From Lachnospiraceae bacterium (lineage in GTDB: Bacteria > Bacillota > Clostridia > Lachnospirales > Lachnospiraceae): 64,000 bases of DNA. Location: assembly GCA_015057505.1 (NCBI GenBank), contig SVEG01000002.1, positions 179,910-243,909 on the forward strand, given 5' to 3'. Within the stretch, counting starts at the first letter, position 1; each line of letters starts with the position of its first letter. The notes below the pieces were generated by a model that saw only the letters and a program-made list of their open reading frames with translations, was not told the DNA's origin and searched no databases. This document shows, piece by piece, positions 31,850 through 39,929 of the stretch. Made by a program: the position numbers and the translations under genes.

Positions 31850-32638
31850 TTATAAAGCAATTATCTCCGCAATTTGTTTTCTTAAAAAATCCGGAAAATA
31901 ATAACTTATATCCGAATGATTGGCATAATCCGCAACATCCTCTATCACATTATAATCACAGTTTTTTAGGTCTGTAAGCATATCTTTAATATGCTCCCCA
32001 TATGTATGTTCTTTGTTTGAATAATGCAGGTAAACTCTCTGTGTTGCCTTCTTATCATTACCCTGTATCTTCTCTCTCAAATAAACATTAAGCTTCTGTT
32101 CCTTCTCCTGAGTACTTTCACCCACAATATGTTCCAGTGTGAATTCATTACCTTGCTTTAAATAATCTGTAAGAAAATACTGCGGTCCGCCTACCACCAT
32201 ATGTGAATTATCAAACTTCATACCAAAATTAAGTGCCGCATATCCGCCTTTGCTGGAGCCGCAGAAAACAGTCTTCCTAGGTGCAAATTCCGCAATCACT
32301 TTCTTGATAAGCTCCGTTACGGCAACTTCTTCATTGAACCTAAAATCACGCCCCATATAATATGAGCCCCTGCAATCCTTTGCATAATCATCAAGTATAT
32401 ACAATCTGTTACAATCAAGATTATTAAGCGTCTTAACATAATTATATCTTGCCTTCAGACCTTTGCGTGTACACGCACTGAAAACAATTACAAGTGTATC
32501 TGCTGCTTTTTTCTTCTTGAGAATATACTTGACGGTAACGTCCTCATAGTGAAAAATCTTCTGCTCCCACAATATCCTGATTTTTGTAATTACAAACTCT
32601 ACATACTTCCTTATAACGCGTCTTGCTTTATCAATCAT
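31850..32638 (-). CDS. Alpha/beta-hydrolase-like capsule locus protein (XcbB/CpsF-like)
   Basis: This 262-residue protein has a nucleophile elbow CGSSKGGYAAL (Ser near residue 129) and a following GGPQYFLTDYL, and a late His in ANHSDISYYF. This set is reminiscent of the XcbB/CpsF and accessory-Sec Asp2-like alpha/beta-fold proteins in capsule clusters. No signal peptide is seen. It may acylate or de-acylate the polysaccharide, but the reaction is not known. It lies between the Alg13-like transferase and the polymerase. Confidence 0.55.
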   Translation of the reverse strand: MIDKARRVIRKYVEFVITKIRILWEQKIFHYEDVTVKYILKKKKAADTLVIVFSACTRKGLKARYNYVKTLNNLDCNRLYILDDYAKDCRGSYYMGRDFRFNEEVAVTELIKKVIAEFAPRKTVFCGSSKGGYAALNFGMKFDNSHMVVGGPQYFLTDYLKQGNEFTLEHIVGESTQEKEQKLNVYLREKIQGNDKKATQRVYLHYSNKEHTYGEHIKDMLTDLKNCDYNVIEDVADYANHSDISYYFPDFLRKQIAEIIAL

Positions 32639-32653
32639 CTTTTAGCCCCTAAA

Positions 32654-33136
32654 TTATATCAATGTCTGTAAATATTCTTCAATAGACTCAATTATTACAT
32701 GTGTATTGGAAACATATGGTCTGAACTCTTTATTATCCAAGTCAATATACATCTCTCCGAGTTCTTCCGTATCATAGCATGCACATATAATATTTAGCTC
32801 ATCGAACTGCTGTAACAACTGCAACTGATGGTCGTCTACATGCTCCCCATACTTTGCAAGTCTCGGAACGGCAATAACTTTTTTCCCTTTCTTAACCGCA
32901 CCGATAATTACACCTGTTCCACCATGCGTAATTACAACAGAACACTCATCCATGGTAGCAGCAAACTTCTCTCTATCCATAAAGTCAATATACTCATAAT
33001 TACGCGGAATATATGTACTGGCTCCGATCTGCGCCATAACCCTATCTATAATCACGCCGGCATCAATCAACTCGTCTATCTTTTTCAGTAGTCTGTCAAA
33101 CTGGAATTTCTGTGAACCAAGTGTTACAAATATCAT
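32654..33136 (-). CDS. Alg13/PssE-like glycosyltransferase subunit
   Basis: A 160-residue GT-B half-enzyme with the C-terminal, UDP-sugar-binding type domain: start IFVTLGSQKFQFDRLL, and the donor loop VVITHGGTGVIIGAVKKGKKVIAVPR. It works with the Alg14-like membrane partner encoded immediately upstream (the genes share one base). Together they form the second transferase of the repeat unit, as with Cps14F/G. The stop of the Alg14-like gene overlaps this start, showing translational coupling. Confidence 0.92.
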   Translation of the reverse strand: MIFVTLGSQKFQFDRLLKKIDELIDAGVIIDRVMAQIGASTYIPRNYEYIDFMDREKFAATMDECSVVITHGGTGVIIGAVKKGKKVIAVPRLAKYGEHVDDHQLQLLQQFDELNIICACYDTEELGEMYIDLDNKEFRPYVSNTHVIIESIEEYLQTLI

Positions 33137-33606
33137 TAATATATACCCCCTTTATAAATTGCATTAGGGTATAGTTTCAGCATCTCTTCCCACTGAACAT
33201 AGAATCTGTCGGCATATTTATACAAAAGCTTGCCACTCAAAGTCTTAGACGTAACTTTGGCAAATGACTCTATGTAAATCAGTTTCTTCTTAAATAACTT
33301 CATCAGCAAAGCAAGAGGAATTGTCGCCAATACCCCTGTAGTAATCATAACATCCGGTTTTTCTTTGATAATAATTCCAAGAGATTTAAAGCTGTTAGCA
33401 ATAAACTTAGGAATAAACAAAAGTTCTTTTCTGTTAATCTGCTTTACATAATATGTCTTAACATCAAATTTGCCGGCACCGTATCCTGTCTTCTCTGTTA
33501 CAAGAACACTTTCATGCTTATCCATAAGCGGTTTAAGCATAAGAAGCTGTTCAAAATGCCCTCCCGAGGATGCCGCAAAAAGAATTTTTAATTTATTATT
33601 TGTCAT
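33136..33606 (-). CDS. Alg14/PssD-like glycosyltransferase subunit
   Basis: A 156-residue partner of the Alg13-like protein. It has the Alg14 opening ILFAASSGGHFEQLLMLKPL, the central helix with VMITTGVLATIPLALLMKLF that contacts the membrane, and YIESFAKVTSKTLSGKLLYKYADRFYVQW. It recruits the Alg13-like catalytic half to the membrane and binds the acceptor. It overlaps the downstream partner and the upstream Wzz-like gene (11 bp). Confidence 0.92.
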   Translation of the reverse strand: MTNNKLKILFAASSGGHFEQLLMLKPLMDKHESVLVTEKTGYGAGKFDVKTYYVKQINRKELLFIPKFIANSFKSLGIIIKEKPDVMITTGVLATIPLALLMKLFKKKLIYIESFAKVTSKTLSGKLLYKYADRFYVQWEEMLKLYPNAIYKGGIY

Positions 33607-34315
33607 AAGGTAAAATCCCCAGTATTAAATCCTTGTTCTGCTCACACTGTGCAACACTGTATACATAGGCCGATAAAAATTCTTTTACAAAAATGATACC
33701 TGCAGTTAATACACCTGCCGCTGCCGCAAAAAGAATAATATACAGCATTGGATTAAGGGACTTATATGCTCCGTATCCTGTCGCTTCATCCAACACCTGC
33801 AATGAACTGGTTCCGATAAAATCATTTATCTCATCAACAAAAGCTTTCGCCATTGCATTGGCAATCTCAGTGATATGTTCCGAACTTGAAGAATGCACAA
33901 CTAATGTAAGTTTATAACTATACGATCTTGAATCACTACTGGCACCTGCTAAATATATTCTGCCACTATTAGCCATACTTTTAAGACTTGCCGCACTTAA
34001 ATTATATCCTTGCAAAGTTGCCGCTGCCCTCTCGCATACTCTTTGACTTCCAAGCAAACTGGCATAAGTATTCATAACTGCAACACCATCTGCTGAATCT
34101 TCATAAGAACCATATGCCGCACTATATATTGACGCAGTAGTCGAATAGTAAGTTTGTACTCCCACAAGCCCGATATAAATAAAAGATGCCATTATTCCGA
34201 CAAATGTCATTATTATAACTATAAGTTTCTGTTTCCACAAGCGATAAAAAGCTGTTTTTATATTCTCTAAAATATCATAATCCATTGATTCTAACTCTCG
34301 AATATCCATGCTCAT
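33596..34315 (-). CDS. Wzz/CapA-like chain-length regulator
   Basis: A 239-residue protein with two membrane helices (about 31-54 and 188-212) flanking a mainly helical outer domain, the plan of polysaccharide co-polymerases of Gram-positive type (CapA, YwqC). These pair with a BY-kinase and set chain length. There are two possible starts, 34315 and 34309, both near AGGAGG. Its kinase partner is at 35273-36067, two genes upstream, instead of adjacent. Confidence 0.85.
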   Translation of the reverse strand: MSMDIRELESMDYDILENIKTAFYRLWKQKLIVIIMTFVGIMASFIYIGLVGVQTYYSTTASIYSAAYGSYEDSADGVAVMNTYASLLGSQRVCERAAATLQGYNLSAASLKSMANSGRIYLAGASSDSRSYSYKLTLVVHSSSSEHITEIANAMAKAFVDEINDFIGTSSLQVLDEATGYGAYKSLNPMLYIILFAAAAGVLTAGIIFVKEFLSAYVYSVAQCEQNKDLILGILPYDK

Positions 34316-34323
34316 TTGTCCTC

Positions 34324-35280
34324 CTACTTATTTTTTCTCAATACGATAATAACTGCAAGGAAAACAACAAGAATCAACATTCCGCCTATTCCCAAAAAGA
34401 GAATATTTTTCATATCCTCATTACTTGTATCATCTGGCAACGGTTCAATAATATCATCCGGTGTCTCTGTAACAACAGAAATAATTGCCGAAGTAATAGG
34501 TATAATCTTTTTCTGACCTTCTTCATCAACATACTCAAAATTTAAATCTATTACATGCTCACCAACATCTACAAAGCTTAATAATAATTGCTGTGTCTTG
34601 GTAAGTCCCGGTGACAGAATACCAATCTGACTACTTCCGATAAGCACATCCCCAGACATTGCTGTAAGCACAACATCCTTAACTCTTTCTTCACCAAGTA
34701 CCTTAAAAGCAATAGAAAGAGTAGCCAAATTATAAACTTCCACTTCAGATGGTGCAGTTACACCGATAATGCTAAAAGGTGAATCCACACCTACCGGAAC
34801 TCTTAAAATTACATAATTTTGATTAGCATCAGTTACTATGGTCACATTAAAATCCAATGTATCACCAACAATTGTTGTCCATGAATTGTACTCAATGACA
34901 ACTTCCTTACTCTCGCCCGCTCCGATATCTCCGATATATACCTGCGACACCGTTCCGTACACAGGCGCAACTCCGACAGGATTACTGATATCCACCAATA
35001 CCCCTGTTGCCGCCTGATTCAAACTATAATTTTTAAGCACCATCTTCAGAGTAAAATCTTCACCCGGCACAATCTTTTCATTAGTAATTTCATAATAATC
35101 AACTACAATTAAAGGTGCTGCAAAAATCTCAGTCTCCGCAGATACTTCCGTTTGTGATTCTTTAGGAAGCTCCGTCTGTTCCGTTGCATTTACCCTTATT
35201 GTGCTCATCGCCAATATAGTAAATGAAAGTGACAGTGCAAGCATTCGTCCGACTACATTTTTTAAAAATTTCTTATTCAT
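34324..35280 (-). CDS. Secreted, membrane-anchored protein with CARDB/DUF11-like domain
   Basis: This 318-residue protein has a signal peptide (1-32), a Thr/Glu-rich linker, a beta-rich region with FTLKMVLKNYSLNQAATGVLVDISNP (like CARDB or DUF11), and a C-terminal membrane helix followed by RKNK (about 293-318). It is predicted to lie outside and be held by the C-terminal helix. The gene sits between the BY-kinase and Wzz-like genes and overlaps the kinase gene by 8 bp. It may hold or shape the polymer export site; no family with known activity was identified. Confidence 0.6.
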   Translation of the reverse strand: MNKKFLKNVVGRMLALSLSFTILAMSTIRVNATEQTELPKESQTEVSAETEIFAAPLIVVDYYEITNEKIVPGEDFTLKMVLKNYSLNQAATGVLVDISNPVGVAPVYGTVSQVYIGDIGAGESKEVVIEYNSWTTIVGDTLDFNVTIVTDANQNYVILRVPVGVDSPFSIIGVTAPSEVEVYNLATLSIAFKVLGEERVKDVVLTAMSGDVLIGSSQIGILSPGLTKTQQLLLSFVDVGEHVIDLNFEYVDEEGQKKIIPITSAIISVVTETPDDIIEPLPDDTSNEDMKNILFLGIGGMLILVVFLAVIIVLRKNK

Positions 35281-36067
35281 CCTCCTGCACGCCTCCTGTC
35301 TGTGCTACATTCTTCTTATATTTCTTATAAGCCGCATTACCTTTAAATTTCTGTTCGCCTTCCTTATCAACAAAATAATAATTGTAATCTCTTACATTCT
35401 TCTTATAAACATCAAGACGTACTTTATTAATTATCATCCCATAATACTTATCCAAATACGGAGCAACCTTCATCTTTGCTTCTTTAATTTGCTTCTTGCG
35501 TGTTTCACCTAACGCGGCAAGTAAAACTATACCATCCACCTCATTGAATAAAATCTGTGCATCAGGAACAACTGCCAAAGAAGGAAAATCGAAAATCACA
35601 CAGTCAAACTTATCTCTAACCGCCTCAAGTAACCTTTCCATTCTTGTCGAACATAAAATTCTTGTTGAGCTCTCATTGCAATTACCGCAAGGTATGTATG
35701 AAAGATTACTGATATTGGTAGCGTAAATAATGTCATCAATCTGCAGGTTCTCGTCATCAACATCCTGTACCAGATAATTTGCAATTCCCACGGATGTCTT
35801 ATCATTTAACTTTTTATACTTAATTGACTTTCTCACGTCACAATCAATAAGCAGCGTTCTTCTCTGTGTTGTCGCAATCGCAATACCGAGTCCAATACAT
35901 GTTGACGTAGTTCCAACAAGCGGAGAACACCCTGTAAGCACTATAGTCTGAGCTAACGACTCTTCCTTTCGCTTATTAAAAATTTCTACAACAATCTTAT
36001 CAACCGCATCAGTTGTCAGCTGATTTTTACTTTCATATAGCTTTATAACTTTAATTTCGTCTGCCAT
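35273..36067 (-). CDS. CapB/BY-kinase-like ATPase with altered Walker A
   Basis: This 264-residue protein aligns with cytosolic BY-kinases that phosphorylate Tyr tails and drive chain length control with a Wzz-type partner. Walker A' LLIDCDVR (about 93-100) and Walker B VIFDFPSL (about 156-163) are visible, and there is a Tyr-rich C-terminal part (YNYYF, YKKY). The P-loop reads GCSPLVGTTST at 46-56, where the usual form is SxxPGEGKST; the catalytic Lys is Thr, so ATP use may be lost or altered. It is first in the capsule operon, behind a strong promoter. Confidence 0.8.
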   Translation of the reverse strand: MADEIKVIKLYESKNQLTTDAVDKIVVEIFNKRKEESLAQTIVLTGCSPLVGTTSTCIGLGIAIATTQRRTLLIDCDVRKSIKYKKLNDKTSVGIANYLVQDVDDENLQIDDIIYATNISNLSYIPCGNCNESSTRILCSTRMERLLEAVRDKFDCVIFDFPSLAVVPDAQILFNEVDGIVLLAALGETRKKQIKEAKMKVAPYLDKYYGMIINKVRLDVYKKNVRDYNYYFVDKEGEQKFKGNAAYKKYKKNVAQTGGVQEDE

Positions 36068-36114
36068 AAACTCACCCTTTCAACATCTATAAATACATAC
36101 AAATATCTCATTTA

Positions 36115-36143
36115 ATTTTATCACAGTAACGCTATAATGTAAA
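36115..36143 (-). promoter_or_regulatory. Promoter of the minus-strand capsule operon
   Basis: TTTACA (36143-36138), a 17-bp spacer and TAAAAT (36120-36115) with extended TGA, 48 bp before the first gene. Confidence 0.82.
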
Positions 36144-36204
36144 TAAAATTCATTTATAACATTCTTACAAATACCTTGCATTTATCCTGCAACCCTTTAG
36201 TCAG

Positions 36205-36233
36205 TTGACACGAACTTTCGGCAAGTGTATAAT
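36205..36233 (+). promoter_or_regulatory. Consensus promoter of the plus-strand glycosyltransferase genes
   Basis: TTGACA (36205-36210), a 17-bp spacer and TATAAT (36228-36233): a perfect sigma-A consensus, 36 bp before the start codon. Confidence 0.88.
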
Positions 36234-36268
36234 TTATAAGTAGTCAATATAATCAGGAGGATTATAGA

Positions 36269-37252
36269 ATGAATGAACTGATTTCAGTATTGATTCCGGC
36301 ATATAATGTTGCTAATTATTTAGCCAGATGTATTGAAAGTGTATTAGCTCAGACTCATAAAAATCTTGAAATAATTATTGTGAACGACGGATCAACAGAT
36401 GGAACTGCAGAAATATGCGATAAATATGCAGAGCAATATGAAAACATCCGAGTCTTGCATCAGGAAAATCTAGGATTAGCGGAAACAAGGAATATTTTGC
36501 TTAGAGAAGCAAGTGGTAAATACATATGTTTTGTTGATTCAGATGATTGTATACACCCTTTATATTGTGAGAAATTGTATCGAATGATAAAAGATGACGG
36601 GGCTGATCTTTCTAAAATAGCCACATTAAAATTTCAAAAAGAAATACCTCAGATAGATATTGATAATTATGGCAAACCGATTGTATGTAACAAATATTAT
36701 CCATTGGAACAAATGTTGACGGATTATTCATGGCTCACTTCTTGGGGAAAGATGTATAAAAAAGATTTGTTTCAAGATATTACTTATCCTATCGGGGCAA
36801 GTCACGAAGATGAATTTATCACATATAAACTTTTTTATAAATGCTCGAAGATTGTGCATAGTAAAATACCCTTGTATTTTTATTATACAAACAAAAACAG
36901 CATTATGAACAGAAAATTTAACCCGTCCCGGTTAAGCGTATTGCTCGCATTAGCGGAGCGGAAAGTTTTTTTTGAAAAGCATAATGAAGAAAAGTTGGCA
37001 CAGTTAACAACCCTAAAACTTCTTTCCATGTGTAGAAGAAATTATTTTCTTGTAAAGCAAGAGTTAGGCAATGAATCTGTCTGCCGAAAGATTAAGGAAG
37101 GATATATAAAACTGTTTCGTGAGAATAAAAAGAGATGCGGCATTAAATTCATTACGTACCCTGAGCTTTATATCATTCCATATCCTGCTCTTAAATATGT
37201 CTGTATGTTTATATATCATATTAAACTAAAACTGGGTTTGAAGTGTTGGTAA
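36269..37252 (+). CDS. Family 2 glycosyltransferase (tandem copy 1)
   Basis: A 327-residue GT-A enzyme: ISVLIPAYNVANYLARCIES, NDGSTDGT, LGLAETRN and DSDD. The sequence and length closely match the next gene, and both end in KLGLKCW, so the two arose by tandem duplication. It carries out an undetermined sugar transfer in capsule synthesis. An AGGAGG site precedes the ATG. It is transcribed divergently from the main capsule operon, from a consensus promoter. Confidence 0.92.
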   Translation: MNELISVLIPAYNVANYLARCIESVLAQTHKNLEIIIVNDGSTDGTAEICDKYAEQYENIRVLHQENLGLAETRNILLREASGKYICFVDSDDCIHPLYCEKLYRMIKDDGADLSKIATLKFQKEIPQIDIDNYGKPIVCNKYYPLEQMLTDYSWLTSWGKMYKKDLFQDITYPIGASHEDEFITYKLFYKCSKIVHSKIPLYFYYTNKNSIMNRKFNPSRLSVLLALAERKVFFEKHNEEKLAQLTTLKLLSMCRRNYFLVKQELGNESVCRKIKEGYIKLFRENKKRCGIKFITYPELYIIPYPALKYVCMFIYHIKLKLGLKCW

Positions 37253-37297
37253 TTACAACGTATACAAAGAAAATATATAGAATGCGAGGATTTTACT

Positions 37298-38275
37298 ATG
37301 GATGAGTTGATTTCTGTTTTGGTTCCTGCATACAATGCAGAAAAATTTTTGAATAGGTGCATTGATAGTATTTTAGCTCAAACATATAAGGAATTAGAGA
37401 TTATTATTGTGAATGACGGTTCTAAGGACAGGACCGGAGAAATATGCGACGCATATGCTGAGAACTATAACAGGATTAAGGTATTTCATCAGGATAATGG
37501 CGGAGTTTCGAAAGCACGTAACAAAGCACTTGACAGCGCAAGCGGAAAGTATATTTGTTTTGTGGATTCGGATGATTGTGTTCATCCCATGTATTGCGAA
37601 ACTTTATACAATATGCTCAAAAAAGGAAATGCCGATATAACACAGGTGGGATATTTAAAATTTGACGAAGAAATCCCCTTAGGAAAAGTTGTTGAAGAAT
37701 ATACCGTATGTGACAAATATTATCCCTTAGAGCAAATGGCTGTAGATTATGCGTGGATTGTACCATGGGGAAAACTATACAGGAGAGAAATATTTGAAGG
37801 GTTACGCTACCCGGTGGATGTAAATCATGAGGATGAGTTTATTGCTCATAAGCTTTATTATAACATTTCGAAACTTGTATATTCAAAATCACCCTTGTAC
37901 TATTATTATACAAATGAAAACAGCATTATGCGCAAGCAATATAACCCATCCAGGTTGAGTGCATTAAAAGCCTTGAAGGAACGCTTAGCTTTTTATGAGG
38001 AACACAAGGAGGAAAAATTGGCACAGGTAACCATTATGGAATATCTTGCAATGTCAAAAAGAAATTATTATTTGGTAAAGCAGGAATTGGGCGATGAGAA
38101 ACTGTGTGATAAGATAAAAGGAGAGCATACGCGATTATTAAAAGAGAACAAGAAGAGATGCAACATTTATTTTATATTTTATCCAGAATTATATATTATA
38201 CCATGTCCGTTAATTGAACGTGCATGCACGATAGTGTATCGTGCAAAACGAAAGCTCGGACTAAAATGTTGGTAA
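37298..38275 (+). CDS. Family 2 glycosyltransferase (tandem copy 2)
   Basis: A 325-residue GT-A enzyme with ISVLVPAYNAEKFLNRCIDS, NDGSKDRT, GGVSKARN and DSDD. It is 45 bp after its paralogue. Differences are concentrated in the mid region (about 120-150) that usually sets acceptor or donor choice, so the two may add different sugars. It ends in KLGLKCW like copy 1. The flippase gene follows. Confidence 0.92.
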   Translation: MDELISVLVPAYNAEKFLNRCIDSILAQTYKELEIIIVNDGSKDRTGEICDAYAENYNRIKVFHQDNGGVSKARNKALDSASGKYICFVDSDDCVHPMYCETLYNMLKKGNADITQVGYLKFDEEIPLGKVVEEYTVCDKYYPLEQMAVDYAWIVPWGKLYRREIFEGLRYPVDVNHEDEFIAHKLYYNISKLVYSKSPLYYYYTNENSIMRKQYNPSRLSALKALKERLAFYEEHKEEKLAQVTIMEYLAMSKRNYYLVKQELGDEKLCDKIKGEHTRLLKENKKRCNIYFIFYPELYIIPCPLIERACTIVYRAKRKLGLKCW

Positions 38276-38303
38276 TAATGCAGAGGCATAGGTGACGCGA
38301 AGT

Positions 38304-39836
38304 ATGAAGAATAATCGTACATCGAATGGTATCAGAAACATATTGATTGTTTTTGGCAGTACTATTTTTAATATTATATTCCAGTTTGTTAACAGGGCTT
38401 TTTTTGTCCGTCTTCTTTCAACAGAATATTTGGGAATAAACGGTTTGTTTACGGATATTTTAAGTGTATTGGCATTATCCGAATTAGGCGTAGGAAGCGC
38501 CATGATGTATGCACTTTATAAACCGGTAGCAGAGAATGATACCGAAAAAATTAAGAGTATCATGCAGTTATACAAAAAATTATATAGAGGAATCGGAATC
38601 ATTATTCTTGTTGTCGGTACAGTGCTGACTCCCTTTTTACAATATTTAATAAAAGAGATGCCGGACATCCCTATGATTCGGGTTTATTATTTGTTGTATC
38701 TTATAAATTCCGCCATTTCCTATTTCCTTGTATACAAAAAAACACTAATCATTTGTAATCAAGAAGAGTACGTAACAGTATTGGTATCTACCAGTGTTTC
38801 TGTTTTATGCAAGACAATGCAAATTATCTTTTTGTTCCTAACACGGAATTTTTTGGTGTATTTGCTGATTCAAATTTGTTTTTCCTTTCTGGAGAATTTG
38901 ATCAATTCTTTTATAGCGGATAAGAAATATAATTACTTAAAGAGCAAAGATGTCAAACCGCTGGACAAAGAAGATGTCAACGAAATCAAGAAAAACATCA
39001 AGGCAATGATGACTCATAAGATTGGTACAGTTGTAGTAAACAGTACCGATAGTATTGTTATGTCCAAGCTATTAGGTTTGACCGTATTGGGAATTTACTC
39101 AAACTATAACCTGATAATTTATAATATTTCTTCTATTCTCAGAAAAGTGCTTTGGTCTTTAAATGCAAGTGTCGGAAACATGGTTGCCGAGGGCAATAAA
39201 GAACGGAGTGAAAAAATATTTAACAATATTTTATTTGCTGCATTTTGGGTTTATAGTTTTTGTGCTACCGCAATATATACTTTGGTACAACCGTTTATTA
39301 CATTATGGGTAGGAAAAAATACTCTATTCAACCAAATTGTTGTTTTGGTGTTGGTGATTTGCTTTTTTTTGGAAGGTATTAGGCTTCCTGCACTTATAAT
39401 GCGAGATGTAACAGGAGTATTTTATAATGACCGATACAAACCTCTTTTAGAAGCATCCGTTAATTTACTCACTTCTATACCTTTAACCATAATATTTGGA
39501 ATTATCGGTGTAAAATTAGGTACAATCATCAGCTATGTTTTCGTTGCAATTTGGATAGAATCTTATGTGTTGTATAAAAATTATTTCAAGAAATCCGTTT
39601 TTCCATATTTGATAAAATTACTATTTTATTTCCTATTGATGATTCTCTTGTGCGTTTCTACAAACTATATTTGTGGACTATATCAAGGCCCGGAAATATA
39701 TCAATTATTTATTAGAGGCGGAATATGTTGCATTTTCCCCAATCTGGTACTTTTTATATTGTTTAGAAGAAAAGAAGAATTTACATATTTGGCAAATTTA
39801 GCAAAAGGAATATTACACAAAATCAAGAGGAATTAG
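38304..39836 (+). CDS. Wzx-type polysaccharide flippase
   Basis: A protein of about 510 residues with 12-14 membrane helices of the MATE-like polysaccharide transporter family. The start region FINIIFQFVNRAFFVRLL-like segment and the signature YLGINGLFTDILSVLALSEL are typical of Lachnospiraceae flippases. It moves lipid-linked repeat units across the membrane to the polymerase at 30424-31788. The start is set at 38304 (ATG, 8 nt after AGGTGA); a GTG at 38292 is possible. It is last in the plus-strand group of three. Confidence 0.88.
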   Translation: MKNNRTSNGIRNILIVFGSTIFNIIFQFVNRAFFVRLLSTEYLGINGLFTDILSVLALSELGVGSAMMYALYKPVAENDTEKIKSIMQLYKKLYRGIGIIILVVGTVLTPFLQYLIKEMPDIPMIRVYYLLYLINSAISYFLVYKKTLIICNQEEYVTVLVSTSVSVLCKTMQIIFLFLTRNFLVYLLIQICFSFLENLINSFIADKKYNYLKSKDVKPLDKEDVNEIKKNIKAMMTHKIGTVVVNSTDSIVMSKLLGLTVLGIYSNYNLIIYNISSILRKVLWSLNASVGNMVAEGNKERSEKIFNNILFAAFWVYSFCATAIYTLVQPFITLWVGKNTLFNQIVVLVLVICFFLEGIRLPALIMRDVTGVFYNDRYKPLLEASVNLLTSIPLTIIFGIIGVKLGTIISYVFVAIWIESYVLYKNYFKKSVFPYLIKLLFYFLLMILLCVSTNYICGLYQGPEIYQLFIRGGICCIFPNLVLFILFRRKEEFTYLANLAKGILHKIKRN

Positions 39837-39852
39837 TTTCAATAATCTCAAA

Positions 39853-39883
39853 AAGGGGTCGATATTTGTAATATCGACCCCTT
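39853..39883. terminator. Terminator between the flippase and surface protein genes
   Basis: A perfect 14-bp stem (AAGGGGTCGATATT / AATATCGACCCCTT) with a TGT loop. The T run (TTTTT) is on the minus strand, after the convergent surface protein gene; the plus side has only a mixed AT tail. Confidence 0.85.
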
Positions 39884-39929
39884 CATAATTCATAAAATTT
39901 TCTGATATGTTTTCTCTTGCATCTCTTTC

